From positions 24,118-88,117 of the forward strand of contig CAKRCS010000007.1 in the NCBI GenBank assembly GCA_934307695.1: a DNA stretch of 64,000 nt. Direction: 5' to 3'. The stretch comes from an uncultured Agathobacter sp. (GTDB lineage: Bacteria; Bacillota; Clostridia; Lachnospirales; Lachnospiraceae). Of this stretch, positions 18,244-27,017 are shown piece by piece. Both the position numbers and the translations under genes were made by a program. The notes below the pieces were generated by a model. The model had not been told where the DNA came from. It saw only the letters and a program-made list of their open reading frames with translations, and did no database searches. The first letter of the stretch is position 1. Each line of letters begins with the position of its first letter.

Positions 18244-18717
18244 ATGCGTTTAATGATCAAGCAGCGTGTTTTTTCATGGAGCGATACCTATGATGTCTAT
18301 GATGAGAATGGAAATCCGAAATATTTTGTAAAAAACGAGATTTTTTCACTCCTGCACCGGATACATGTTGAGGATATGCAGGGAAATGAGATCGGAACGA
18401 TCAAGCAGGATTTTACTTTTTTCTTTCCGCGGTTTGAGATTGAGATCGGTGGAAGAGCCTACGGATCGATCGAAAAGCAGTTCTCGCTGTTCTGCCCGAA
18501 ATATGATGTGGACTACAACGGATGGCGCTGCGAGGGCAATTTTCTTGCGTGGGATTATGATGTGTACGAGGGCTGCAGCTCTGTTGTACATATCTCCAAG
18601 GAGCCGTTCCATTGGGGCGATACCTATGTGATCGATATCGCGGATCCGAAGGACGAGATCATGGCACTCATGCTGGTGATCGCGATCGATGCGGCGAACT
18701 GTTCACAAAAGAACTAG
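18244..18717 (+). CDS. LURP-one / tubby-like family protein
   Basis: 157 residues built of repeating beta-strands: MRLMIKQRVFSWSDTYDVYDENG, KYFVKNEIFSLLHRIHVED, EIGTIKQDFTFFFPRFEIEI. This is the LURP-one-related (YxjI-like) pattern, a tubby-type barrel whose bacterial role is unknown. ATG at 18244 follows AGGGGGAAA; an upstream in-frame ATG at 18226 overlaps that site. YccF follows at 28 bp, probably in the same operon. Confidence 0.8.
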   Translation: MRLMIKQRVFSWSDTYDVYDENGNPKYFVKNEIFSLLHRIHVEDMQGNEIGTIKQDFTFFFPRFEIEIGGRAYGSIEKQFSLFCPKYDVDYNGWRCEGNFLAWDYDVYEGCSSVVHISKEPFHWGDTYVIDIADPKDEIMALMLVIAIDAANCSQKN

Positions 18718-18745
18718 ATAAAAAATACTTATAGGGAGAAAAAAT

Positions 18746-19105
18746 ATGCGTTTACTGGGAAATATTTTATGGTTTATCTTTGGCGGATTTTTAAGTGGGC
18801 TGGCGTGGATCGCGGCAGGATGTCTATGGTGCATCACGATTATCGGCATTCCGATCGGATTGCAGTGCTTCAAATTTGCGGGGCTGGCATTCTGGCCGTT
18901 CGGCAAAACAGTGACCTACGGAGGCGGGGCGGCAAGCCTGATCGCAAATGTGCTGTGGCTGATCATCTCCGGAATCCCGATGGCAATCGGAAACGTCATC
19001 ACAGGCTGTCTGTGGTGCATTACAATCATCGGAATCCCGTTCGGCAAGCAGTTTTTCAAGATTGCTAAATTATCCCTTATGCCTTTTGGCGCGAGCGTGC
19101 TATAA
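18746..19105 (+). CDS. YccF domain inner-membrane protein
   Basis: 119 residues made of two related halves, each with a hydrophobic helix and CLWCITIIGIP(I/F)G: residues ~27-39 and ~89-101. This duplicated motif defines YccF (DUF307). Function unknown. Good AGGGAG ribosome site. Likely co-transcribed with the LURP-one gene. Confidence 0.88.
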   Translation: MRLLGNILWFIFGGFLSGLAWIAAGCLWCITIIGIPIGLQCFKFAGLAFWPFGKTVTYGGGAASLIANVLWLIISGIPMAIGNVITGCLWCITIIGIPFGKQFFKIAKLSLMPFGASVL

Positions 19106-19151
19106 TCATAAAAGTGAACCGCGGGAATCGCACGCGGTGGAGGTATGATTT

Positions 19152-21629
19152 GTGATTGATAAAATGCTCGTTCGTGGAGCGAAAGTCCACAATCTGAAAA
19201 ATATAGATGTAGATATCCCGCTGGGAAAGATCGTCGGGATCGCAGGCGTGTCCGGCTCCGGTAAGTCATCGCTGGCGCTTGGGGTACTGTATGCGGAAGG
19301 TTCACGCCGTTATCTGGAGGCGCTTTCCACCTACACCCGCCGCCGAATGACGCAGGTATCCAAAGCCAGCGTGGATGAGGCGCTGTATGTCCCTGCCGCA
19401 TTGGCGCTGCATCAGCGTCCCGGCGTGCCGGGCATTCGCAGCACCTTCGGAACCGGAACGGAGCTGTTAAACAGTCTGCGGCTTATGTATTCCCGTCTGG
19501 CAAGCCACCGCTGTCCGAATGACCATTATCTGAAGCCGTCCTTGCTGGTTGCCGCCGGAAAAGAGCTGGTCTGCCCGGAATGCGGCGCACATTTTTATGC
19601 GCCATCGGCGGAGGAGCTTGCGTTCAACTCGCAGGGAGCCTGCCAGAAATGCGGAGGTACAGGAATTGTACGCACCGTGGATTTAGAGACACTTGTTCCG
19701 GATGACTCCCTCACGATCGACGAGGGGGCTGTCGCTCCGTGGAAGAGCCTGATGTGGTCATTGATGGTCGATATCTGCCGGGAGATGGGAGTGCGGACAG
19801 ATGTGCCGTTTCGGGATCTGACAGAGCAGGAAAAGGAGATTGTTTTCCATGGACCGGCAGAGAAGAAGCATATTTTTTACCACAACAAGAACTCAAATCA
19901 GGCGGGAGAGCTTGATTTTACATATTTTAACGCGGTCTATACCGTAGAAAATGCCTTGTCCAAGGTCAAGGATGAAAAGGGCATGAAGAGGGTGGAGAAA
20001 TTCTTAAAGGAAGATTGCTGCCCGGAATGCCATGGCACGCGGTTGTCATCCGCTGCCCGCGCACCGAAGCTGCGGGGGATTTCTTTGGACGAAGCCTGCA
20101 CGATGACGCTCTTAGAGCTGGTTGCATGGGTGCGGGGCGTTCCGGAGAGTCTGCCGGAGGAAATGCGCCCTATGGCAGAGAGCATCTGCGAATCGTTTGA
20201 GAGTACCGCAAAGCGGCTGATCGATCTGGGACTTGGCTACCTGACGCTCGACCGTTCGGCAGCCACACTTTCGACCGGCGAACGCCAGCGGATGCAGTTG
20301 GCGAGGGCAGTGCGGAACCGGACGACAGGCGTTCTCTATGTTTTAGACGAGCCATCCATCGGTCTGCACCCGTCCAACATTGTCGGGCTGACTGGTGTGA
20401 TGCATGATCTGGTGGCTGACGGCAACTCTGTAATCTTAGTAGATCATGATACGCAGATCTTAAAGGAAGCGGACTGGATCGTGGAGATGGGACCGGAAGC
20501 GGGCGTGAACGGCGGTCATGTGATCGCACAGGGAACGATCCCGGAGATCGAAGCTGATCCGGTTTCACAGATCGGACCTTTCTTCTCCGGCAAAGCCGAA
20601 AAGAGGCTGCGGTGCTGCGCTGCAAAAGAAGAACTATTTGAGAACGGCAGGATTCATCTTTCGACTTCGCAGATCCATACCGTAAAGCCGTTGGAGGTGG
20701 ACATTCCGAAAGGACGCTTTACCGTTGTTACGGGAGTTTCCGGTTCGGGCAAGACGACGATGGTGCTGGAGAGTCTGGTTCCTGCGCTGGAGGCGAAGTG
20801 CGGCGGAAGCACATTGCCTGCACATATCCAATCTGTCAATGCGGATGGGATTGCGCATGTCAAGCTTATCGACGCGACACCGATCGGCATCAATGTCCGC
20901 TCCACGGTGGCAACCTACGCAGGCGTGCATGACGAACTGCGCAAGCTGTACGCCAGATCTGCCGGTGCCAAAGAAAAGGGCTATAAGGCAGGCGATTTTT
21001 CTTACAATACCGGCGCGCTCCGCTGTGCGGGCTGCGATGGTACAGGCGTTGTCAGCTTAGATGTGCAGTTCCTTCCGGATGTCAACATTCCATGCCCGGA
21101 TTGCCGTGGCTCCCGCTATGCGAGGGAGGCATACGAGGTAAAAATCACAAACAAGGACGGACAATCTGCCTCCTTGCCGGAGCTTATGGACATGGATGTG
21201 AACTCTGCCCTCGACTTCTGCAAGGATATGAGGACAGTCAGCCAGAAGCTTAAGATCCTCAAACAACTGGGGCTTGGTTATCTGACGCTAGGCGAGGAAA
21301 CGCCGAGTCTGTCCGGCGGCGAGGCGCAGCGCTTAAAGCTGGCGAGCGAGATCGGAAAGACGCAGACGGACTCTGTTTTTGTGTTTGATGAACCGTCAAT
21401 CGGACTGCATCCACTGGATGTGCAGGTGCTTTTGCGTGTCTTTCAGGCGCTTTTGGACAATGGCGCGACCGTTATTGTCATTGAACACGATCTGGATGTG
21501 ATCCGCAACGCCGACTATGTTATTGACATGGGACCGGGCGGCGGTGAAGCCGGTGGCAGGATCGTTGCGACCGGAACTCCGGCAGAGATCAAAGAGAACG
21601 AAAACAGTATTACAGGAAGATATTTGTGA
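19152..21629 (+). CDS. UvrA-like excinuclease ATPase (UvrA2 / class II type)
   Basis: 825 residues, about 115 shorter than a canonical UvrA. It has both ABC ATPase halves: Walker A GVSGSGKSS near residue 32 and GVSGSGKTT near 530, signatures LSTGERQR and LSGGEAQR, and zinc-finger cysteines CPECG...CQKCGGTG and CAGCDGTG...CPDCRGSRY. The length suggests loss or reduction of the UvrB-binding region, as in class II UvrAs linked to tolerance of DNA-binding antibiotics or accessory repair. Start GTG 19152 has GGAGG at 19138. Stand-alone gene; no uvrB or uvrC nearby. Confidence 0.88.
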   Translation: MIDKMLVRGAKVHNLKNIDVDIPLGKIVGIAGVSGSGKSSLALGVLYAEGSRRYLEALSTYTRRRMTQVSKASVDEALYVPAALALHQRPGVPGIRSTFGTGTELLNSLRLMYSRLASHRCPNDHYLKPSLLVAAGKELVCPECGAHFYAPSAEELAFNSQGACQKCGGTGIVRTVDLETLVPDDSLTIDEGAVAPWKSLMWSLMVDICREMGVRTDVPFRDLTEQEKEIVFHGPAEKKHIFYHNKNSNQAGELDFTYFNAVYTVENALSKVKDEKGMKRVEKFLKEDCCPECHGTRLSSAARAPKLRGISLDEACTMTLLELVAWVRGVPESLPEEMRPMAESICESFESTAKRLIDLGLGYLTLDRSAATLSTGERQRMQLARAVRNRTTGVLYVLDEPSIGLHPSNIVGLTGVMHDLVADGNSVILVDHDTQILKEADWIVEMGPEAGVNGGHVIAQGTIPEIEADPVSQIGPFFSGKAEKRLRCCAAKEELFENGRIHLSTSQIHTVKPLEVDIPKGRFTVVTGVSGSGKTTMVLESLVPALEAKCGGSTLPAHIQSVNADGIAHVKLIDATPIGINVRSTVATYAGVHDELRKLYARSAGAKEKGYKAGDFSYNTGALRCAGCDGTGVVSLDVQFLPDVNIPCPDCRGSRYAREAYEVKITNKDGQSASLPELMDMDVNSALDFCKDMRTVSQKLKILKQLGLGYLTLGEETPSLSGGEAQRLKLASEIGKTQTDSVFVFDEPSIGLHPLDVQVLLRVFQALLDNGATVIVIEHDLDVIRNADYVIDMGPGGGEAGGRIVATGTPAEIKENENSITGRYL

Positions 21630-21637
21630 GATTTTAA

Positions 21638-21676
21638 AAGAAGGAGGAGAAAGTGTGCTGCTTTCTCCTCCTTCTT
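21638..21676. terminator. Strong bidirectional terminator between convergent genes
   Basis: A perfect 16-bp stem: 21638-21653 pairs with 21661-21676 around a 7-nt loop. The stem overlaps the last codons of the lysR-type gene and serves both convergent genes. Confidence 0.85.
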
Positions 21677-22457
21677 AGCGTTTTAAGATATAAAAGGTGA
21701 TATGAGCCTCATCATCCGTCAGCGGGATGTTGACGCGATCCGGATAGCCACCCTGAAGCTGCCCGTAGTTCGTGGTAAAGCAGGGCAGCGAGGAAGCCCG
21801 CACCAGCTCATCAAAGACCGAGGTGTCTGTCTGTACAAGGAACTTGGAAGCAGGCATTTTCTCCCGGCAGAGGGCATCCCAAAAGCCCAGCTCCGTGCGC
21901 AGCAGGAAGTTAAAACCGTTGATATCCGCAAAGGACAAGGCTTTGTGCTTCGCAAGGTCATGCTCCGGCGGCACGCAGACAAAGAGATTTTCCTTCATGA
22001 ATGGCGCTGCACCTTCTATCGGAAACGGCAGAATGGCAATGTCACAGGCACCATTTTTCCATGCGTCAAGGACATCCTCATTCTGGCAGACCGCCGAGGA
22101 CACCATCATATTCGGCTGCCGGGTATTCAGCCTCGGCAAAAGCTCCCAAAGCGGCGCGGGCGCGCAGGATTTCACGATGACCGTCCGCTGGCGCTGGTCA
22201 AAAATGCGCACCTGCTGCACCGTCTGCTCCGCCTCGTTTAGAAGCTTGCGGGCGTGTTCAACGGCTATTTTTCCCGTCTCATTCAGTTCAATTTTATTTT
22301 TGCCTCTGGCGAACAGCGGCACGCCAAAGTCCTCCTCCAGATGCTGCATGGATCGGGTGACAGACGGCGTGGAGATGTGAAACTCCTCTGCAACCCGGCT
22401 TAAGGTTCCAAGATCAGCAAAAGCCACAAGCTGGCTCAGTTCATACAGATCGATCAT
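21675..22457 (-). CDS. LysR family transcriptional regulator
   Basis: 260 residues. N-terminal LysR helix-turn-helix: YELSQLVAFADLGTLSRVAEEFHISTPSVTRSMQHLEEDFGVPLF is residues 5-50. The effector domain follows but is shorter than usual (LysR proteins are mostly 290-310 residues). Divergent from an aldo/keto reductase gene, with a T-N11-A type dyad between them, so it probably controls that gene. Ligand unknown. Confidence 0.9.
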   Translation of the reverse strand: MIDLYELSQLVAFADLGTLSRVAEEFHISTPSVTRSMQHLEEDFGVPLFARGKNKIELNETGKIAVEHARKLLNEAEQTVQQVRIFDQRQRTVIVKSCAPAPLWELLPRLNTRQPNMMVSSAVCQNEDVLDAWKNGACDIAILPFPIEGAAPFMKENLFVCVPPEHDLAKHKALSFADINGFNFLLRTELGFWDALCREKMPASKFLVQTDTSVFDELVRASSLPCFTTNYGQLQGGYPDRVNIPLTDDEAHITFYILKR

Positions 22458-22496
22458 ATTCTCTCCTTACATTTCAGATTATGAAAAGTGCTATAC

Positions 22497-22518
22497 GATA
22501 TTGATAGTGTACAATATC
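22497..22518. promoter_or_regulatory. LysR-type operator
   Basis: GATATTG (22497-22503) and CAATATC (22512-22518) are perfect inverted arms with an 8-bp centre and contain the T-N11-A pattern. It lies between the divergent lysR and aldo/keto reductase genes. A second inverted pair, ATGAAAAGT near 22481 and ACTTTTCAT near 22555, flanks the region. Confidence 0.6.
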
Positions 22519-22583
22519 CAAAACACAGCGTAAAGTATTATTCAGATAGAAAAATACTTTTCATAAAATAGGAGGTAGACAAT

Positions 22584-23423
22584 ATGGAATACGTTACTTT
22601 AAACAACGGGATCAAGATGCCAAAGTTGGGCTATGGCGTGTATCAGACACCGGCGGCGGACACCAAGCGCTGCGTGCTGGATGCGATCGAGGTAGGTTAC
22701 CGCAGCATTGACACAGCGCAGGCTTATGGCAATGAGGAGGGTGTCGGCGAGGCGATCGCTGAGTCCGGGCTGCCGCGGGAGGAATTTTTCCTGACAACCA
22801 AGGTATGGATCACAAATGCAGGCTATGAGAAGGCAAAGGCATCCATCGAGGAATCTATGCGTAAGCTGCGCACAGACTATCTTGATCTGCTGCTCATCCA
22901 CCAGCCATTCGGCGATTACTACGGCACCTACCGCGCGATGGAGGAATTATATAAGGAAGGAAAGCTGCGCGCGATCGGCGTTTCCAACTTCGGACCAGAC
23001 CGTTATCTGGATATCCAGCATTTCGCAGAGGTAAAGCCGGCGGTGAACCAGATCGAGACGCATGTTTTCCAACAGCAGAAGGTTGCCAAGGAATATCTCA
23101 AGAAGTATGGCTGCCAGATCGAGTCCTGGGGACCGTTTGCAGAAGGTCGCAAGGATATGTTCACAAATCCAGTGCTGACCGAGATCGGCAAGAAGTACGG
23201 CAAGACCGCTGCACAGACAGCGCTGCGCTTCCTTCTCCAGAGCGATGTGGTCGTTATCCCGAAGTCTGTCCACAAAGAGCGTATGCAGCAAAACTTCGAC
23301 CTGTTTGACTTCACATTGACCGCCGAGGATATGGCTGCGATTGAAGCACTTGACGGTGGCGAGAGTCTGTTCTTCTCACACTACGATCCAAAGACTGTGG
23401 AATGGTTTATGTCCATTTTATAA
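22584..23423 (+). CDS. Aldo/keto reductase
   Basis: 279 residues, NADPH-dependent carbonyl reductase of the AKR5-like bacterial group. The catalytic tetrad is complete: Asp43, Tyr48, Lys73 and His106 (SIDTAQAY, TTKVW, LLIHQPF). The C-terminal VVIPKSVHKER is the usual cofactor-binding segment. Start follows AGGAGG. Divergent from the LysR regulator and probably induced by it. Natural substrate not predictable. Confidence 0.92.
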   Translation: MEYVTLNNGIKMPKLGYGVYQTPAADTKRCVLDAIEVGYRSIDTAQAYGNEEGVGEAIAESGLPREEFFLTTKVWITNAGYEKAKASIEESMRKLRTDYLDLLLIHQPFGDYYGTYRAMEELYKEGKLRAIGVSNFGPDRYLDIQHFAEVKPAVNQIETHVFQQQKVAKEYLKKYGCQIESWGPFAEGRKDMFTNPVLTEIGKKYGKTAAQTALRFLLQSDVVVIPKSVHKERMQQNFDLFDFTLTAEDMAAIEALDGGESLFFSHYDPKTVEWFMSIL

Positions 23424-23554
23424 AGATGAAGCGATCCGCTCCAATCCGTGTTTGTTTTTTGAAGGAAATGTGCTAAAATCATATATGTTAGGCTCGACTA
23501 ACCGGGTGCGGTGATCCGCACAGGAGTTTCAGGGAGAAAAAGGGAGGACGGCGT

Positions 23555-24274
23555 ATGTATAATGATATTGGCATTTCATCAAAACTGGATTGGGAGCGGA
23601 TCTTACATCTGTTTAAGCTCGGTCTTTTCGGGGCGCTTCTGACGCTGATCGGAGACATGATCCTAGGCTGGGGCGTGGAGGATGAGACCTTGACAGGGCT
23701 TGCAAGAATGCTCTCGGCTTACACGGGGACATCGGATGGCGGGATCTTAGCCGCGTCGCTGCTTGGCTTATTTGGCATGACCTTAGAAGGACTTTGCTAT
23801 TTTGGGATTTACCGGCTGATGGCAGAATCCGCGCCGAAATATGCACACAGCTACCGCAGCGGAATCTTAGGATATGTTATTTTCGGTGCCTGTGGCTACC
23901 ATGTGCCGGTGTGTGCGATGGTATTTCTTGTAAAGCATGGCGTAGCAACGGAAATCGTCGCAAAATACGCAGCATATTTTCTTCTCCCGGCATTCGTGCT
24001 GTTCTGGATATTTTTCCTGGTTCTGGAGATAACACAGATCCGGGCATTTGCAAAGGGGCTGACACCGTACCCGAGGTGGTGCTGGGTATTCTCACTCCCG
24101 GTCGGAATGGTTGTGGCGATGGCGCTTGGCATGTTTGGCAACTATCCGCTGTTTAACGCGCTGTCCTGTGCGTGGATCTGCGTAGGAAATGTCTGGATGT
24201 TCGGCGGACTGCTGGCAATGGGAGTGAGCGTCAGCGCCGTTTACAAGTGGGAATACAGCCGGAGGACGAGCTGA
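23555..24274 (+). CDS. Polytopic membrane protein (DUF6796-like)
   Basis: 239 residues with about six hydrophobic helices, beginning after LDWERILHLFKLGLFGALLTLIGDMILGWG (helix 1 spans ~20-40). Conserved-looking polar spots inside helices (GDMILGWG, YHVPVC) suggest a channel or enzyme rather than a simple anchor. I recall similar proteins as DUF6796 in Lachnospiraceae, unchecked. A hairpin GTGCGG/CCGCAC lies 35-50 bp upstream. Good GGGAGG ribosome site. Function unknown. Confidence 0.7.
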   Translation: MYNDIGISSKLDWERILHLFKLGLFGALLTLIGDMILGWGVEDETLTGLARMLSAYTGTSDGGILAASLLGLFGMTLEGLCYFGIYRLMAESAPKYAHSYRSGILGYVIFGACGYHVPVCAMVFLVKHGVATEIVAKYAAYFLLPAFVLFWIFFLVLEITQIRAFAKGLTPYPRWCWVFSLPVGMVVAMALGMFGNYPLFNALSCAWICVGNVWMFGGLLAMGVSVSAVYKWEYSRRTS

Positions 24275-24513
24275 CGCGCTTTGACAGATATGATTGTGTG
24301 CTCTTGGAGACGATCTGTGAATGCTATTGCATGAAGGGTGATTTCGCACAGGCGAAAACCTATCTCAAGGCAGCCGTGGATAAAGCCATCCGCTTTGACA
24401 AAGCCAAGCCGGGCGAGATCAGGGACATGAAGTTTTTTTCATTATTGAATTTGAAGAACCAGCCTGCTTATAATATGTACAGGGGAGCCGCGATGGAATG
24501 CCTTCAGCAATGA
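24259..24513 (+). pseudogene. TPR-like C-terminal fragment, no start
   Basis: An 84-codon open stretch overlapping the end of the previous gene in another frame. It reads DELTRFDRYDCVLLETICE then YCMKGDFAQAKTYLKAAVDKA, a good tetratricopeptide-like helix pair, and ends in ECLQQ. No ribosome site or start codon fits. It is probably the tail of a regulator with TPR repeats whose front was lost. Confidence 0.5.
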
Positions 24514-24580
24514 GTTGACATAGAAGCGGAAATCCCGCAGCGTTGTAAGCTATGGCAGGAAATAAAGGAGGAAATAGAAA

Positions 24581-25132
24581 ATGAGTAAAGTAGATTTTGG
24601 AGCAAAGCCATTGTTATTCCCGATGCCGGTGCTGATCATCGGCACCTACGACAAGGACGGCGTGCCAAACGCAATGAATGCGGCGTGGGGTATGATAACG
24701 GATTTCGGCGAGATCACGATCAGCCTTTCCGAGCATAAGACGACCGAGAACCTTGCTGTGACAGGCGCATTTACCGTCAGCATGGCAACCGAGGACACTG
24801 TGGCAGCGTGCGATTATGTGGGTATCGAATCCGCTAAAAAGGTGCCGGATAAGTTCGCAAAAGCCGGATTTCACGCAACAAAGAGCAGCCGTGTAAACGC
24901 ACCGCTGATCGATGAACTGCCAATGGCACTTGAGTGCAAGGTCAAGAGCTTTGAGAACGGAATCCTCATCGGGGAGGTCGTTAATGTGACCGCCGATGAA
25001 TCTGTTGTCACAGACGGCAAGATCGATCCGAAAAAGCTTAAGCCGATCACTTACGATCCTGCAAACAACACCTACATTGAACTCGGCGAAGTGGTTGGAA
25101 AGGCATTTGCAGACGGACTTCAGTTGAAATAG
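24581..25132 (+). CDS. Flavin reductase family protein
   Basis: 183 residues of the FMN-binding split-barrel type: PVLIIGTYDKDGVPNAMNAAWG near residues 16-37, ITISLSEHKTTENL, and FTVSMATEDTVAACDYVG. Close relatives are common, single-gene FMN reductases in Clostridia. It likely binds FMN and reduces it or a small acceptor with NAD(P)H. AAAGGAGG ribosome site; no operon partner. Confidence 0.87.
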   Translation: MSKVDFGAKPLLFPMPVLIIGTYDKDGVPNAMNAAWGMITDFGEITISLSEHKTTENLAVTGAFTVSMATEDTVAACDYVGIESAKKVPDKFAKAGFHATKSSRVNAPLIDELPMALECKVKSFENGILIGEVVNVTADESVVTDGKIDPKKLKPITYDPANNTYIELGEVVGKAFADGLQLK

Positions 25133-25209
25133 TAGGCTATTTTATTAGCATTGTGTTAGATGGCATTTTTTGACGACGCCTGAAAAGCAACATACAAAAC
25201 AGTGTAAAA

Positions 25210-25244
25210 AGATAGCAGGTAACTATATCAGTTACCTGCTATCT
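25210..25244. terminator. Bidirectional terminator
   Basis: AGATAGCAGGTAAC (25210-25223) pairs perfectly with GTTACCTGCTATCT (25231-25244). A-rich on the left and T-rich on the right, so it can end transcription from both the flavin reductase gene and the convergent XRE gene whose stop codon it covers. Confidence 0.8.
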
Positions 25245-25481
25245 TTGCTTTAGCAATTCGTCTGTGGATATATGAAAAAAATCAGCTAAAATAAGAACTT
25301 CATAATCTGGGACAAATCTATTTCCCTGTTCAATTCTTAAGATTGTCAAGTCCGTGAAATCATGTCCTTCAAGTTGAAGCTTTTCCGCTAATTGCTTCTG
25401 AGTTAAACCTGCTGATTTCCTTAGAATTTTAACTTTATCGCCAATTATGTTTTTGGATTTTCCATCCCAATATATTTTCAT
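25239..25481 (-). CDS. XRE family transcriptional regulator
   Basis: An 80-residue Cro/C1 helix-turn-helix protein: IGDKVKILRKSAGLTQKQLAEKL, LTILRIEQGNRFVPDYEV, LADFFHISTDELL. It consists of the DNA-binding domain only. Two copies of CTTCTAAAG(A/T)TGAAG lie directly upstream and are likely its operators. The divergent gene encodes a zinc-ribbon membrane protein about 190 bp away, a possible second target. Confidence 0.88.
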   Translation of the reverse strand: MKIYWDGKSKNIIGDKVKILRKSAGLTQKQLAEKLQLEGHDFTDLTILRIEQGNRFVPDYEVLILADFFHISTDELLKQR

Positions 25482-25489
25482 ATAGACAC

Positions 25490-25557
25490 CTTCTAAAGTT
25501 GAAGTTTTACATTGAGATTAAAATAATTTTATGGTAAACTAACTTCTAAAGATGAAG
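25490..25557. promoter_or_regulatory. Twin operators CTTCTAAAGWTGAAG
   Basis: CTTCTAAAGTTGAAG at 25490-25504 and CTTCTAAAGATGAAG at 25543-25557, 53 bp apart (five helical turns), each with inverted CTTC/GAAG ends. One sits 9 bp upstream of the XRE start codon. Possible rightward -10 TAAACT at 25536 with TTGAGA 17 bp before. Confidence 0.55.
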
Positions 25558-25667
25558 TTTTTGAAAAAATAGATGTAAAACTTTAGATAAGTAAGTGGGG
25601 TGAATAACGACCATAAGGGGTGGTCGATTATATCATAAAGTATTGACAAAAATAGGAGGATTATGTC

Positions 25668-26879
25668 ATGAAGTGTTCAAATTGTGGAGCGGAAATTCCG
25701 AGTAATGCGAAGTTCTGTGAATTTTGTGGATCTCAAATCACTATGGAGATGAAGAAAGAACAGGAGCAACTAAGCAAAGAGGGATGCCCTAAATGCGGAA
25801 GTAGCAATGTTACTTTTAACAGAGAAAAGCAAGGAGAAGTGAAAGGAAAGAAGGGAACGACAGTAGTTCGCACTACTGTTGGGGTATGCAAGGATTGTGG
25901 AAACACATGGTACATAGAAAATCCGGAATCAACTAAAAAGCGAAAAACATGGCTATGGGTGTTAGGATGGATATTTATTTTTCCAGTTCCATTAACTATT
26001 CTTATGTTGAGACCGACAAGTAAGTTAAACAAGAAGATAAGGTATGCAATTATTGCAATCGCATGGATTGTGTATATTGCACTTGTATGGACAAATAAGG
26101 ATTCAGATGCAGGAACGCAAGAAGACATACCAGAACAGGTATCAGTAAGTGAAACAACTAATGAAGACAAGGATACAGATGGTCATATATATGATAACGC
26201 TGAAGTAAGAGATGTGATGAATGGAACTCGTACAGAAAAATTAGGGGAGTATGCTGTAATTATGGCAAACTCAAATGATTGTACAGAGGAAGCTATTGCG
26301 GATGTTTATTATAACTATTTTGAAAAAAATGATTTTAATTGGATAACATTGATTTATACAGATAAAGAGGACAATACTGGTATTTATTTTGCACAAGGAA
26401 TAATTGGTGTTAATGATAAATTTGAAGAGGACGAATATGGCGATTATAGTGTCAGTGGTTCTGAGAACGAAATCATTTATGCGCCAAGTGACGATGGAAA
26501 GTCGCTCATACAGATAAATTTCGATGAGGAAAATTCTGAAGAGATACAAGACACTTCAGAGGAAAGCATAAGTGATAATAAGCAAGATATTTCCGGAGAC
26601 AACGCAGATGCGTCTGGTGTTGATCCTGAATTAAAAGAGTTTTTAGATGGCTACGAAGTATTCATGAATGAGTATTGTGATTTCATGCAAAACTATGATT
26701 CTTCAGATACGGAGATGTTGCTTCAATATTTGGAGCTGATGCAAAAATATGCGGACTTCGCGGAAAAAGCAGAATTATATGATTCTGATACAATGTCAGT
26801 AGCTGATAGTGAATACTATCTTGAAGTAATGACAAGAGTAAATGCAAAATTAGCAAGTATTGCATATTCGCAGGAATAG
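25668..26879 (+). CDS. Zinc-ribbon membrane protein with DUF6591-like C-terminus
   Basis: 403 residues. Two zinc ribbons at the N-terminus: CSNCGAEIPSNAKFCEFCG (3-21) and CPKCGSSN...CKDCGNTW (~40-82). Two hydrophobic helices (~93-115, ~126-143) follow, then an acidic Ser/Thr-rich extracytoplasmic linker, a small domain (~190-285) and a helical C-terminal domain (DPELKEFLDGYEVFMNEYCDFM onward) that I recall as DUF6591. The stretch is markedly more AT-rich than its neighbours, suggesting transfer. Function unknown. Start follows ATAGGAGG. Confidence 0.75.
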   Translation: MKCSNCGAEIPSNAKFCEFCGSQITMEMKKEQEQLSKEGCPKCGSSNVTFNREKQGEVKGKKGTTVVRTTVGVCKDCGNTWYIENPESTKKRKTWLWVLGWIFIFPVPLTILMLRPTSKLNKKIRYAIIAIAWIVYIALVWTNKDSDAGTQEDIPEQVSVSETTNEDKDTDGHIYDNAEVRDVMNGTRTEKLGEYAVIMANSNDCTEEAIADVYYNYFEKNDFNWITLIYTDKEDNTGIYFAQGIIGVNDKFEEDEYGDYSVSGSENEIIYAPSDDGKSLIQINFDEENSEEIQDTSEESISDNKQDISGDNADASGVDPELKEFLDGYEVFMNEYCDFMQNYDSSDTEMLLQYLELMQKYADFAEKAELYDSDTMSVADSEYYLEVMTRVNAKLASIAYSQE

Positions 26880-26889
26880 GATAAAGAGT

Positions 26890-26916
26890 AGCCCCGGATT
26901 TGAATTGTCCGGGGCT
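26890..26916. terminator. Hairpin, left copy of an inverted pair
   Basis: AGCCCCGGA and TCCGGGGCT form a perfect 9-bp stem around a 9-nt loop (TTTGAATTG). It follows the zinc-ribbon gene by 10 bp. The reverse complement recurs at 28429-28455 with one difference. Confidence 0.75.
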
Positions 26917-26944
26917 GTTTGTTAGTACAGCATAATATTATATA

Positions 26945-26995
26945 TTGACATTTGTAACTTAAAATGCTATAACAAAATTAACCAAAAGGTTAATT
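26945..26995 (+). promoter_or_regulatory. Promoter and operator of the HigBA-like module
   Basis: TTGACA (26945-26950), 17 bp, TATAAC (26968-26973). Directly after it, AATTAACC (26976-26983) and GGTTAATT (26988-26995) form a perfect palindrome with a 4-bp centre over the start site. This is the expected autoregulatory site of the HigA-type protein. Confidence 0.7.
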
Positions 26996-27017
26996 AAAAT
27001 ATGGGCGGTGAATGTGA

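Noticed and set aside
18226..18250. CCGATAT resembling a sigma-28 -10 box
   Set aside because: It overlaps the ribosome site and start codon of the LURP-one gene and lacks a spaced TAAA element.
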